From: Dolichospermum planctonicum | Lineage (GTDB): Bacteria; Cyanobacteriota; Cyanobacteriia; Cyanobacteriales; Nostocaceae | Direction: 5' to 3' | Length of the DNA stretch: 64,000 nt | Assembly: GCF_005402965.1 (NCBI RefSeq) | Contig: NZ_BJCF01000016.1 | Location: 21,244-85,243, forward strand | Shown: positions 54,322-63,842 of the stretch, piece by piece | Numbering within the stretch: position 1 is the stretch's first letter | Layout: each line of letters starts with the position of its first letter | The notes under the pieces: generated by a model | What the model was told of the DNA's origin: nothing | The model's input: the letters and a program-made list of their open reading frames with translations, nothing else | Database searches by the model: none | Made by a program: the position numbers and the translations under genes

Positions 54322-54879
54322 ATGAGTCTGAGAATTTACGGTAATCGTCTGCTTAAAACCTTACCAGGTAAACATACCAGACCTACGAGTGCGCGAGTCA
54401 GGGAAGCATTATTTAATATTTGGCAAGGAACAATTACTGGTTGCCGGTGGCTAGATTTGTGCGCCGGTAGCGGGGCAATGGGTGCTGAGGCTTTATGTAG
54501 GGAAGCCAGCGTCGTTATTGGCATTGAACAGTCAAGTCTTGCTTGCGCCATCATCCAAGAAAATTGGCAACAGGTAGCCAATCCAGAACAAAAATTTCAG
54601 CTATTACGGGGAAACGTTACTCAACAGTTAAAAAAATTATCAGGTCAAAAATTTGACAGAATATACTTTGACCCACCTTATGCTAGTGGATTATATGAAC
54701 CAGTATTACAAGCGATCGCTCAGTATCAGCTTTTAGATTCCCCAGGAGAAATAGCAGTGGAACACCGTCACCAAGATTGGACACCGCTAACAATTCCCAA
54801 CTGGGAAATCTGCCGACAAAAAACCTATGGTAACACAGCTTTGACATTTTATCAAGAGCAGGGAATTGGTAATGGGTAA
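54322..54879 (+). CDS. rsmD: 16S rRNA (guanine-966-N2)-methyltransferase
   Basis: A 185-residue methylase with SAM motif WLDLCAGSGAMGAEAL and catalytic DPPY (IYFDPPYASGLY). The N-terminal RPTSARVREALFNI matches RsmD. The last four residues (IGNG) and stop are encoded by GGTAATGGGTAA, a start of an STRR run. Confidence 0.93.
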   Translation: MSLRIYGNRLLKTLPGKHTRPTSARVREALFNIWQGTITGCRWLDLCAGSGAMGAEALCREASVVIGIEQSSLACAIIQENWQQVANPEQKFQLLRGNVTQQLKKLSGQKFDRIYFDPPYASGLYEPVLQAIAQYQLLDSPGEIAVEHRHQDWTPLTIPNWEICRQKTYGNTALTFYQEQGIGNG

Positions 54880-54952
54880 TGGGGAATGGGTAATTATTTC
54901 CCCTGCTCCCCGCTTCCTACTCCTGGCCTCTTCCCTGACTCCTGAATCAATA

Positions 54953-55066
54953 TCAGCCGCCTAATTCTGTAGGACGCTTATATTGTCTATAGGCAGCGTA
55001 AAAAAGTCCACTTAAAGTTACAAAAACCAAACCAAGCACAATACCTGATAATAGAGGTTCAACCAC
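54953..55066 (-). CDS. petG: Cytochrome b6f complex subunit PetG
   Basis: A 37-residue single-pass thylakoid protein, start [16 protein letters not shown] and end YKRPTELGG, exactly the PetG pattern. The start codon is GTG at 55066, supported by a strong AAGGAG seven bases ahead. It is a structural subunit of the photosynthetic electron-transfer complex. Divergent from the cytochrome c gene, 121 bases apart. Confidence 0.95.
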   Translation of the reverse strand: MVEPLLSGIVLGLVFVTLSGLFYAAYRQYKRPTELGG

Positions 55067-55187
55067 TGTAAAGCTCCTTGTTGCGATTATTGAAAGATTC
55101 GTTTCCTGTTTTTGATTTTACCAAATTTGGCATTAATCCCGCGTCCCATAGCAGTTTTAAATCTAAATACTATATAAAAATCGTCTT

Positions 55188-55640
55188 ATGTACTTGCGAA
55201 CACAATCAATAAATTTTAAGCTATGTGTAGGAAATGAAAACTTGAAGACTGTAGAAGCAACTCTTTTGGATAACCATCTGATCAAACCTGAAACCCTGAT
55301 TCAACAGATCGTTATCTTTACTATAGCGATGCTGATAACCCTGCCATTAGTCCTGTTTGGGATTGAGATAGTGCAAGCCTCTGATCCTTATGTCAAAAGT
55401 GTTCTCTCCCTTCAGGGAAACCTAGTGCAGGGGAAAGCTATTTTCCAAATCAACTGCGCTGGCTGTCATGGCTTAAAAGCAAATGGCCTAGTCGGTCCAA
55501 CTCTACATGAAATCTCCAAATACAAATCCCGCTATGGACTAATTCATCAAGTAACTAGCGGGGAAACGCCCCCTATGCCGAAATTCCAACCCAGTGTCCA
55601 GGAAATGGCAGACCTTTTAAGCTACTTAGAAAGTTTATGA
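55188..55640 (+). CDS. Class I c-type cytochrome, membrane-anchored or exported
   Basis: A 150-residue protein with an internal hydrophobic stretch (IVIFTIAMLITLPLVLFGI, ~43-61), followed by a haem-binding CxxCH (CAGCHGL) near residue 92 and methionine ligand in PPMPKF. Similar to cytochrome c6 or cM of thylakoid or plasma membrane. The long polar N-terminus before the helix is unusual and the true start may lie later. Close to petG, which fits a photosynthetic or respiratory role. Confidence 0.8.
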   Translation: MYLRTQSINFKLCVGNENLKTVEATLLDNHLIKPETLIQQIVIFTIAMLITLPLVLFGIEIVQASDPYVKSVLSLQGNLVQGKAIFQINCAGCHGLKANGLVGPTLHEISKYKSRYGLIHQVTSGETPPMPKFQPSVQEMADLLSYLESL

Positions 55641-55852
55641 ATATTTATACATTATGGCGGGCAGAGATGCCCCACACCCCCCAAGCATTAGACTGATTTG
55701 AGGTTATACATATTTAAATGCAGTACAGCTTACCATTTATTTATAAATTCCTATATTTGATATTTATTTGAGCTTATATACTGAATTTCTGTAAAACTAT
55801 TGTAAAATTATTAGGTGACACAAAAGTAATTATACAAAATAGATATACTTAA

Positions 55853-58800
55853 ATGTTGATACCTGTAAATTCTATCAGTGCAACGGAACTAAAGTCAGCT
55901 ATTATTTATAACCCGTTAGTCGCAACTGCCGATACAACGGTTAGACAAGCTGTAGTCCAAATGAGTGGAATAGGGGGAAACCCCCTGTGGCTGAACGTAC
56001 AAGCAGTTTGTTCTGTTCCCCAAACCACTGATAACCATCTAGAACATTTACAAATTCAAGGCCGTTCCAGTTGTGTCCTAATTGTGGAAAATAATCGTCC
56101 AGTAGGCATCTTTACGGAACAAAATGTGGTCGAACTCAGCGCCCAAAAACCCGACCTGGAAAATTTAGCCCTCCGTGATGTCATGAGTCATCCTGTAATC
56201 ACCTTGCAGGAGTCAAAATTTACAGACCTCTTTTTTGCCCTGAATCTCCTTCAACACCACCGCATTCGTCATTTACCACTGGTTGATGAGGAAAATCAAC
56301 TGGTGGGACTCCTGACTTACGAAAGTTTACGGCAGATACTTCGGCCTGTAGACTTGTTGCGCTTGCGGTTGGTTCATGAGGTCATGACCACCAATGTCTT
56401 ATGTGCACCTGCTAATGTTTCTATACTAGCGATCGCTCGCTTAATGGCAGAAAATCAAGTCAGTTCGGTGATGATTGTAGAAACACAAGCATCTTTAACA
56501 ATTCCTCTGGGTATGGTGACAGAGCGTGATATTGTACAGCTTAAAGCTTTAAGCGTGAATTTCGATACCTGTTTAGCAAAAACTGTCATGAGTACACCAG
56601 TTTTCTGTGTGACTGTTGATGAATCTCTCTGGACTGTGCAGCAAATAATGGAACAGCGATTTATTCAGCGTTTAGCAGTGATAGGAAGCGCAGGGGAACT
56701 ACTTGGTATCGTTACCCACAGCAGTATTTTAGAAGCCCTTAATCCTTGGGAATTATATAAACTAACAGCAGTGTTACAAGAAAAAGTATTACAACTAGAA
56801 ACAGAGAAAATACAACTGCTAGGAAATTATACTCTTGAGTTAGAAAAGCAAATAGAAGAGCGCACTATTAAACTGAGAAGAAAAGCAGAACAGGAAGAAT
56901 TAATTAATCAGATTGCAACGCAAATTCACTCATCTCTAAATTTACAAGAGATTCTCAATAACACAGTTGTAGGAATGAGAAAAATATTAAAATGCGATCG
57001 CGTGATTGTTTACCAATTCAGTGCTGATTTTCGTGGTCAAGTTATCGCTGAAGCAATTGTTGCGGGTGGACATTCAGTCCTGAATCAAGAAGTACATGAT
57101 CCCTGTATCAGTCCAGAATGGCTTGAACTTTACCGTCAAGGGCAAATTCGGGTAATTAATGACATTGACAGTGAATCCATAACTCAGTGTCATCAGCAGA
57201 TGTTAAAAGACCTTGATATTCGCGCTAAACTATTAGCTCCGTTAATTGTTGAAAATCAACTCTGGGGACTAATGTTAGCAAGTTACCGCGATATTCCCCA
57301 CAATTGGGAACTTGAGGAAATCGAATTGGTAAAACAAATATCACTGCGAGTCGCAATTGCGATTCAACAAGCAAATACTTATCAACAGACACAAATTGAA
57401 ATTCATCAACGACAACAAGCAGAAGAATTAATCAAACAACAGTTAGCAGAATTGAAAATATGGAAAAATCGTTATGAATTAGCAAGTACAGCTAGTGGAC
57501 AAATTATGTATGAATATAATTTGCTCAATGATGCTCCCGTTTGGGCAGCGAATATGGAGGAAGTTTTGGGTTACTCATATTCAGAATGTCCGAGAAATTT
57601 AGCTGAATTTATGGATATAGTTCATCCAGAAGATCGAGACAGACTGTATTCTTTGATTCAAAAAAACTTAACTCACAAAAGTCCTTTGTCCACAGAATAT
57701 AGACTGCAACGTAAAGATGGTAATTACATTTGGTTTGAAGATCGTAATCAAGTAGTCTTAGATGATCACGGTGAGATTGTCGTTGTGATTGGAGCTATGG
57801 TTGATATTACTGTTCGCAAAAATCCAGAGGAAAAATTATCTAAATTATTCCAAAAATCAGAAAAACTGCAAGAACGATTATCTCTAGTTCTTAAAGGTTC
57901 AAATGATGCTTGGTGGGATTGGGATATTCTAGAAGATAGTATTTATTTTTCTGCTCGTTGGTTTTCCATGCTGGGTTACAAACATGAAGAACTTTATCTC
58001 AAATCTAAAACCTTCTGGGAGAATTTTATGCACCCAGAGGATATAGCTCCTATCCGTGGAAGCTTCAATCAAGCATTAGACGATAAAAATATAGAGTTTA
58101 TTGAGTTAAAGTTTCGGCTGCGACATAAACAAGAATATTATATCTTCATTAACTGTAGAAGTTATATTCTCCGGGACGAAACTGGAAAAGCGGTGCGAGT
58201 ATCTGGTGCAAATACTGATATCACTCAACTAATGCAAAAAGAAGAGGAATTACAAGCAACCTTAAATAAGTTATTCCAATTTAATCAAAAACTAGAAGCC
58301 AGAGTAGAAAAACGCACAAGCCAACTGCAAAACCTCTCTAATCGTCTAAAATTAGCAATCAAAGCTGCAAAAATTGCTATTTGGGAATGGGATATCCGCA
58401 ATAATCGCACAATTTGGGATGAAAAGATGTATGAACTCTATGGGTTCAAAACATCGGAATATGGGGATTGTATGGAAATTTGGCAAACAGCATTACATCC
58501 AGAAGATGCAGTCAGAGTTAATAAAATTATACAACATAAGCTGAAAGATGGCAAAGAATTTGAGATTGAGTTTAGAATAGTTTTGCCAGATGGTAACAAC
58601 CGTCTCTTCCAATCTTACGGCATTATTGAGCGCGATTCCCAAGGAGAAGCAGAACGGGTGATTGGGGTGAATAGAGATATTACGGAATGGAAACAAGCAG
58701 AACAAAAAATTAAGCAGCAAGCAGAAAGAGAACATTTACTCTGGGAGACAACCCAACGCATTCGTCAGTCCCTAGATTTACATACTATTTTTAATACTGC

Positions 58801-60577
58801 TGCGGCAGAAATACGACAATTAATTAATGCTGATAGAGTGGGAATATTTAAATTTGATACAGACAGTAATTTTAATTATGGTGGATTTGTCTCAGAATCA
58901 GTAGTTTCTGGGTTTAAATCTGCCCTAGAAATGAAAGTTAATGATCAATGTTTTGGTGAGAGATTTTCTCCCGACTATGCAGCGGGGAGAATGCAAATAG
59001 TAGATGATATTGACAATGCGGGACTCGCAGATTGTCATCGGGATATTTTAGCACGATTTCAGGTGAGAGCAAATTTAGTTGTACCATTAATCCAGGGAAA
59101 AACTTTATGGGGTTTATTGTGTATTCATCAATGTTCCCAACCTCGTCACTGGCAAGATTTTGAAATTGAACTTGTTCAACAAATAGCGAACCAATTAGCG
59201 ATCGCCATTCAACAATCTATGCTATATGAACAAGTACAGTCAGAATTAATAATTAGAAAGCAAGCTGAAACTGAAATTTACCTGCAACTACAACGACAAA
59301 AAGCCATTCAAGATATCACTCAAGAAATTCGCTCTAGCCTCAATTTAAATCATATTTTAACTACTATTACTGCTAAAGTGCAAGAATTAACCCAGGCTGA
59401 GAGGGTGATTGTCTTCCGTCTATTTCCTGATGGTAAAAGTCAAATTGTGGAAGAAGCTGTTGCTAACGGTTATATTACTTTTAAAGATAGTTATTGGGAA
59501 GATGAAAAATGGTCACAAGATATTTTAGAATGCTATTGGCAAGGAAAACCGCGCATTGTTCTCGACGTAATGGATGATATTTGGACAGATTGCTTGAGGG
59601 CATATTCTCGACAAGGAAATATTAAATCTAAAATTGTCGCTCCCATTTTGCAGGATTTGGTAGAAAATGAAAGCGGGCGCTGGGTAAATCATCCTCATAA
59701 TAAACTCTGGGGGGTGCTGGTTGTTCATGCTTGTAGTCAAAAACGTATTTGGGAAGAATCTGAAGCTGAATTATTGCAACAAATAGCCAATCAATTAGCA
59801 ATAGCTATTCAACAAGCGGATTTATTTGAGAAATTACAAAAGTCTCTCGCACAAGAAAAAGAAATCAGCGCAATGCGATCGCGTTTTATTTCCATGGCCT
59901 CCCATGAATTTCGCACCCCATTAGCTATTATTTCCTCATCTACAGGGATTTTACAAACTTTTAGCGATCGTCTAAGCGCGGAAAAAAAACACGGACACTT
60001 AGAAACGATCCAAAAAACCATCAAATATACTGTTCAACTACTAGATGATGTTCTGATGATCAACAGTGTTGAAACTGAGAAAATAGAATTTAAACCAGAA
60101 ACATCAGATATTATTGCTTTTTGTCGTGGTCTCATAGGAGAAATACAAGGAACTAGCCACAATCATGTAATAGAGTTTTCTTTAAATAGCAGCGAGCCAG
60201 TTTTAGATGATACCTTATTTACGGAATTTGATCCAAAGATTATCCGTCAAGTTCTCACAAATTTGCTCACCAATGCTATGAAATATTCACCTGGAAGTAG
60301 TAAAGTTAATTTCAGTTTGAATATCGCCGATGAGCAGATAATCTTTATAATTCAAGATTATGGTATTGGTATTCCTAAAGAAGATCAAGTTAATTTATTT
60401 GGTTCTTTTTATCGTGGTTCTAATGTTGGTAGTATTTCCGGTACGGGTTTAGGTTTAGCAATAGTCAAAAAATGCGTTGATCAACATCAAGGGGAAATTA
60501 CATTAGAAAGCGAACCAAAGCAGGGAACAACATTTAAAGTTAGTATTCCCCGATACAATTTAATGGGTAATGGGTAA
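55853..60577 (+). CDS. Multidomain sensor histidine kinase: CBS, cyanobacteriochrome-like GAF, PAS
   Basis: A 1574-residue soluble kinase. CBS pairs: ~10-160 and ~170-300. Then GAF1 (~350-505) with Cys418 in a DPCI context and Cys446-His447; three PAS segments (~540-660, ~680-800, ~830-950); GAF2 (~960-1125) with Cys1033 in DQCF and Cys1061-His; GAF3 (~1140-1310) with Cys1247 but no following His and no DXCF. Histidine kinase: phospho-His1351 in ASHEFRTP, N-box LLTNAMKYS, DYGIGIP, GTGLGLAIV. The DXCF plus CH pattern marks dual-cysteine, bilin-binding cyanobacteriochromes, so light is a likely signal; CBS domains suggest an adenine-nucleotide input. No receiver domain and no adjacent regulator. 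C-terminal GNG and stop come from STRR sequence. Confidence 0.85.
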   Translation: MLIPVNSISATELKSAIIYNPLVATADTTVRQAVVQMSGIGGNPLWLNVQAVCSVPQTTDNHLEHLQIQGRSSCVLIVENNRPVGIFTEQNVVELSAQKPDLENLALRDVMSHPVITLQESKFTDLFFALNLLQHHRIRHLPLVDEENQLVGLLTYESLRQILRPVDLLRLRLVHEVMTTNVLCAPANVSILAIARLMAENQVSSVMIVETQASLTIPLGMVTERDIVQLKALSVNFDTCLAKTVMSTPVFCVTVDESLWTVQQIMEQRFIQRLAVIGSAGELLGIVTHSSILEALNPWELYKLTAVLQEKVLQLETEKIQLLGNYTLELEKQIEERTIKLRRKAEQEELINQIATQIHSSLNLQEILNNTVVGMRKILKCDRVIVYQFSADFRGQVIAEAIVAGGHSVLNQEVHDPCISPEWLELYRQGQIRVINDIDSESITQCHQQMLKDLDIRAKLLAPLIVENQLWGLMLASYRDIPHNWELEEIELVKQISLRVAIAIQQANTYQQTQIEIHQRQQAEELIKQQLAELKIWKNRYELASTASGQIMYEYNLLNDAPVWAANMEEVLGYSYSECPRNLAEFMDIVHPEDRDRLYSLIQKNLTHKSPLSTEYRLQRKDGNYIWFEDRNQVVLDDHGEIVVVIGAMVDITVRKNPEEKLSKLFQKSEKLQERLSLVLKGSNDAWWDWDILEDSIYFSARWFSMLGYKHEELYLKSKTFWENFMHPEDIAPIRGSFNQALDDKNIEFIELKFRLRHKQEYYIFINCRSYILRDETGKAVRVSGANTDITQLMQKEEELQATLNKLFQFNQKLEARVEKRTSQLQNLSNRLKLAIKAAKIAIWEWDIRNNRTIWDEKMYELYGFKTSEYGDCMEIWQTALHPEDAVRVNKIIQHKLKDGKEFEIEFRIVLPDGNNRLFQSYGIIERDSQGEAERVIGVNRDITEWKQAEQKIKQQAEREHLLWETTQRIRQSLDLHTIFNTAAAEIRQLINADRVGIFKFDTDSNFNYGGFVSESVVSGFKSALEMKVNDQCFGERFSPDYAAGRMQIVDDIDNAGLADCHRDILARFQVRANLVVPLIQGKTLWGLLCIHQCSQPRHWQDFEIELVQQIANQLAIAIQQSMLYEQVQSELIIRKQAETEIYLQLQRQKAIQDITQEIRSSLNLNHILTTITAKVQELTQAERVIVFRLFPDGKSQIVEEAVANGYITFKDSYWEDEKWSQDILECYWQGKPRIVLDVMDDIWTDCLRAYSRQGNIKSKIVAPILQDLVENESGRWVNHPHNKLWGVLVVHACSQKRIWEESEAELLQQIANQLAIAIQQADLFEKLQKSLAQEKEISAMRSRFISMASHEFRTPLAIISSSTGILQTFSDRLSAEKKHGHLETIQKTIKYTVQLLDDVLMINSVETEKIEFKPETSDIIAFCRGLIGEIQGTSHNHVIEFSLNSSEPVLDDTLFTEFDPKIIRQVLTNLLTNAMKYSPGSSKVNFSLNIADEQIIFIIQDYGIGIPKEDQVNLFGSFYRGSNVGSISGTGLGLAIVKKCVDQHQGEITLESEPKQGTTFKVSIPRYNLMGNG

Positions 60578-60712
60578 TGGGTAATGGGTAATGGGTAATA
60601 ACTCTACCTCCTTGCCTATTCCCTATTCCCTGTTACCTGTCCCCTGTTACCTGTCCCCTGTTACCTGTCCCCTGTTACCTGTCACCTGTTACCTGTCACC
60701 TGTTCACTAGTT
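60561..60712. repeat. STRR clusters (TGGGTAA then TGTTACC/TGTCCCC types)
   Basis: TGGGTAA units overlap the stop of the kinase gene, followed by long runs of CCCTGT/TACCTGT heptamers up to the murE stop. Fills the 130-base gap between two convergent genes. Confidence 0.9.
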
Positions 60713-62188
60713 AATTCTTTGCTGTAAAGCTTTTTGTGCTTCTTCCCTGTCGTCAAAGTGGATTTTCTCAGTCCCCAGAATTTGATAGTCTTCGTGACCT
60801 TTACCGGCTAATAATACACCGTCTCCGGGTTGAGCTTGGAGAATTGCTGTATGAATTGCGGTAGCGCGATCGCTGATAACTATTGGTTGTAATATATCAG
60901 GAATACCTGCCAATATATCCTCTAATATCTTTTCTGGATCTTCTGTGCGGGGATTATCTGATGTCACCACAACTAAATCAGCCAATTCTGCCGCTATTTT
61001 CCCCATTTTTGGACGTTTAGTGCGATCTCGGTCTCCACCACAACCAAACACACAAATCATTTTACCAGGAATAAACGGCCGAGCAGCTTTGAGCAAATTT
61101 TCCAAACTATCGGGAGTATGGGCATAATCCACAATCACGCTAATATCTTGTTGTGGGTTAAGTACCCGTTCCATGCGTCCAGGAACGCCGGGAAACTCAG
61201 GAATGGCATTTACTACCAAATCTAAATTTAACCCTAAATGGAGAGCAGTAGCGATCGCAGCCAAGAGATTTTCGAGATTATATTGACCAACTAAAGGGGA
61301 ACTAAAAGCTGTATTTCCTTGAGGAGTATGTAAAATTCCACTGACACCATTTGGTTGATAATTTAAATCACTCATCCAAAAATTGGCGGTATTATTGTTA
61401 ACGCTATAACTCCAAACCTGGTCGGATTTTGTAGACGTAATTAAGCGTTGACAGTAGGCATCATCGGCGTTAATAATTGCTTTTCCTTGCAGATAATCTG
61501 GACTAAATAGCAATGCTTTCGCCGCAAAATAGTCTTCCATATCCCTATGATAGTCTAAATGGTCTTGAGTGAGATTAGTAAAGACTCCGACCTCAAAATC
61601 ACAATTTAACACTCTACCCTGGGCTAAAGCGTGAGAACTGACTTCCATGACGACGGTTTCACAACCAGCATTGATAGCATTGGCTAATTGCTGTTGTAAA
61701 TCCACAGCAAAGGGAGTAGTATTCACAGATGTTTGTTCAAAACCAGGCCAACGGGTGTAAAGAGTACCGATTAAAGCCGTCGGTAAACTAGATTTTGTGA
61801 GAAAATACTCAATTAAGTGCGTGGTAGTCGTTTTCCCATTTGTCCCGGTAACACCCACCATTTTGAGTTTTTGTCCGGGATAACCATAAAAAGCTGCGGC
61901 TATTTGAGCGCAGGCTTTAGTCATATTATCGCTACTAATGACTATAGAATTTGATGAAGGGGGAGTTTTAAGAATTGCTGCGGAGGAAACAATGGCTGCT
62001 ACCGCACCAGCAGCTAAAGCACTCGGCCAAAACTCCCCACCATCTACTCTAGTTCCTGGCATTCCCAAAAACAAATCTCCTGGAGTACAAGCATGAGAAT
62101 TAGTTTTAAGTCCCTGAATATCAATATCCGGTATATTTACAAGAGATCCAATTCCATCTACAGTCGCTAATAATTCTCGTAATTTCAT
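60707..62188 (-). CDS. murE: UDP-MurNAc-tripeptide synthetase (MurE)
   Basis: Adds meso-diaminopimelate to the peptidoglycan precursor. ATP loop VTGTNGKTTTTHLIEYF, DNPRTEDPE (DAP-selecting DNPR motif) and HEDYQILGTEKIHFDDREE near the end. 493 residues from the ATG at 62188; a GTG at 62206 is possible. Usual length. Upstream is pdxA on the same strand, about 40 bases away. Confidence 0.93.
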   Translation of the reverse strand: MKLRELLATVDGIGSLVNIPDIDIQGLKTNSHACTPGDLFLGMPGTRVDGGEFWPSALAAGAVAAIVSSAAILKTPPSSNSIVISSDNMTKACAQIAAAFYGYPGQKLKMVGVTGTNGKTTTTHLIEYFLTKSSLPTALIGTLYTRWPGFEQTSVNTTPFAVDLQQQLANAINAGCETVVMEVSSHALAQGRVLNCDFEVGVFTNLTQDHLDYHRDMEDYFAAKALLFSPDYLQGKAIINADDAYCQRLITSTKSDQVWSYSVNNNTANFWMSDLNYQPNGVSGILHTPQGNTAFSSPLVGQYNLENLLAAIATALHLGLNLDLVVNAIPEFPGVPGRMERVLNPQQDISVIVDYAHTPDSLENLLKAARPFIPGKMICVFGCGGDRDRTKRPKMGKIAAELADLVVVTSDNPRTEDPEKILEDILAGIPDILQPIVISDRATAIHTAILQAQPGDGVLLAGKGHEDYQILGTEKIHFDDREEAQKALQQRIN

Positions 62189-62244
62189 CTCCACCAACCT
62201 CGCCACAAGCTTGTCTTGGGCTTATTTAAACATGATTTTGTAGT

Positions 62245-63339
62245 CTATGGGGAAATTTTGTGATCAAGGTGTTTTCGTGTTGCTTGATGCTTGACTAATT
62301 CTACTGCTAATTGGATTGCTGCTTTCATGCTTGTCGGGTCAGCAATACCCTTTCCCGCAATATCAAAGGCTGTTCCGTGGTCTGGTGAAGTCCGTACATA
62401 AGGTAAACCAATGGTAGTATTTACAGCCCGATCAAAAGCCATTAATTTAACAGGAATTAAACCTTGGTCGTGATAAAGTGCTAAATAAGCATCAGCGGGA
62501 TTTTTGACCTCACCATTTCCATACCAAGCCAGACCTGGTTTTACCCACATTGTATCTGGTGGTATTGGTCCTTCTAACTGATTTAGGGAGTTTTTGGCGT
62601 GGTGTTTTTGGCGTTCTGACTCCAACCAGGGAATTAACCAGTCTATTTCTTCCGTTCCCAATTGTCCCATCTCTCCACTGTGGGGATTTAAACCGGAGAT
62701 CACAATTCTCCAATTTTTCAGCCCAAAATCATTTTCCAAACACTCTACCAGCAAATCTAGTTTTTTTGTTAATAATTCTGGCGTTAATGTATTGGGTACT
62801 TGACATAAGGGAATATGTGTGGTGGCAAGTAAGGTACGGAGTGTCCAACCGGTAAAAGGAGATCGTGCCACAAACAACATTCCAAACCGGTCTTTGGAGA
62901 TATTAAAGCCGGTCTTAGCGGCTAAAAGTTCCGTTTGTCCCGGATAATTGTAACCTGCGGCTTTCCAGGCTGATTTAGCAATAGGTCCTGTGACAATTCC
63001 ATCAAATTCACCCGCCAAAGTGTGAGATATAGCATATTCCATATAAGCAAAACTCGCCGCGCCACTGTCCGCATTACCCACACCCGTGACAATTTTACCA
63101 ACAGTAGGTAGGTCAATAATAGACAAATCAGCGGGATTTGCCAAAACTAGATCATTATCAATATTTTTACTGATATTTTCATAAGTTATAGTTATTAAAT
63201 TTCTGCTACCTACTACCACCAGATCGCAATTTTGAGTCACTTGTGGATCTGCTAAAGCCTTCAAAATTACTTCCTGTCCGATACCAGCCGGATCTCCTAG
63301 CGTTAATACCAACCGTGGGCGTTTATTTTCATTAGTCAT
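62245..63339 (-). CDS. pdxA: 4-Hydroxythreonine-4-phosphate dehydrogenase
   Basis: A 364-residue NAD-dependent enzyme of pyridoxal phosphate synthesis. Seen: [41 protein letters not shown] and [10 protein letters not shown] with metal-binding histidines, and [10 protein letters not shown]. Precedes murE, possibly co-transcribed. Immediately upstream is an STRR-filled stretch, so its promoter is embedded in repeats. Confidence 0.93.
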   Translation of the reverse strand: MTNENKRPRLVLTLGDPAGIGQEVILKALADPQVTQNCDLVVVGSRNLITITYENISKNIDNDLVLANPADLSIIDLPTVGKIVTGVGNADSGAASFAYMEYAISHTLAGEFDGIVTGPIAKSAWKAAGYNYPGQTELLAAKTGFNISKDRFGMLFVARSPFTGWTLRTLLATTHIPLCQVPNTLTPELLTKKLDLLVECLENDFGLKNWRIVISGLNPHSGEMGQLGTEEIDWLIPWLESERQKHHAKNSLNQLEGPIPPDTMWVKPGLAWYGNGEVKNPADAYLALYHDQGLIPVKLMAFDRAVNTTIGLPYVRTSPDHGTAFDIAGKGIADPTSMKAAIQLAVELVKHQATRKHLDHKISP

Positions 63340-63535
63340 GTTGGTTAATTGGTAATGGGTAATGGGTAATTGGTAATTGGTAATTGGTAATTGGTAATGG
63401 GTAATTGGTAATGGGTAATTGGTAATAACTCTACCTCCTCAACTGTCCCCTGTCCCCTGTCCCCTGTTCCCTGTCCCCGTGGCGTAGCACCTGTCCCCTG
63501 TCCCCTGTTCCCTGTTCCCTGTTCCCTGTTCCCAA
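63340..63535. repeat. STRR-filled region upstream of pdxA
   Basis: TTGGTAA/TGGGTAA heptamers (63340-63426) followed by CCCTGTC/CCCTGTT heptamers (63440-63530), with a CGTGGCGTAGCAC fragment of the palindromic family near 63478-63490. No coding content is likely. Confidence 0.9.
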
Positions 63536-63644
63536 ATTGGTTTAGAATGATTAACAAAGGTCTAACTCGATAGTTCTGATAGACTGAGTTGAGCCGACAA
63601 ACAGGAAACATAAATCAATCATCCACAAAGGAGAATTGCAGCAA

Positions 63645-63749
63645 ATGAGCGGTGAAATGTTAAATGCAGCTATATTGTCTTTTAGTCTCATCTTCGTAGG
63701 TTGGGCTATCGGTGCTTTGTTACTGAAAATTCAAGGTGCGGAAGAATAG
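63645..63749 (+). CDS. petM: Cytochrome b6f complex subunit PetM
   Basis: A 34-residue thylakoid membrane protein, [20 protein letters not shown] then [14 protein letters not shown], the PetM pattern. AAGGAG lies about ten bases before the ATG. Monocistronic, with the hairpin at 63773-63799 downstream. Confidence 0.95.
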   Translation: MSGEMLNAAILSFSLIFVGWAIGALLLKIQGAEE

Positions 63750-63772
63750 AGCCAATTCAAGATATTTGTGAC

Positions 63773-63799
63773 ATTATGGTGCGTTCGCAACGCACCCTA
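63773..63799. repeat. GTGCGTT hairpin repeat, copy 2 (possible petM terminator)
   Basis: GGTGCGTT-CGC-AACGCACC with the same following CCTACAA as copy 1 at 32389-32414. Forms a hairpin after petM but has no T-run. Confidence 0.6.
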
Positions 63800-63819
63800 C
63801 AAAACTACAAATTGACGCT

Positions 63820-63842
63820 CCCCGCCCTATAGAGGGACGGGG
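63820..63842. repeat. Right-end hairpin of an IS605-type element
   Basis: CCCCG-CCCT (63820-63828) pairs with AGGG-A-CGGGG (63833-63842), loop ATAG. Lies across the tnpB stop, as the right-end hairpin of IS200/IS605 elements does. Confidence 0.6.

Noticed and set aside
62550..62855. 101-residue plus-strand frame inside pdxA
   Set aside because: Antisense to a well-conserved enzyme; no start signal.
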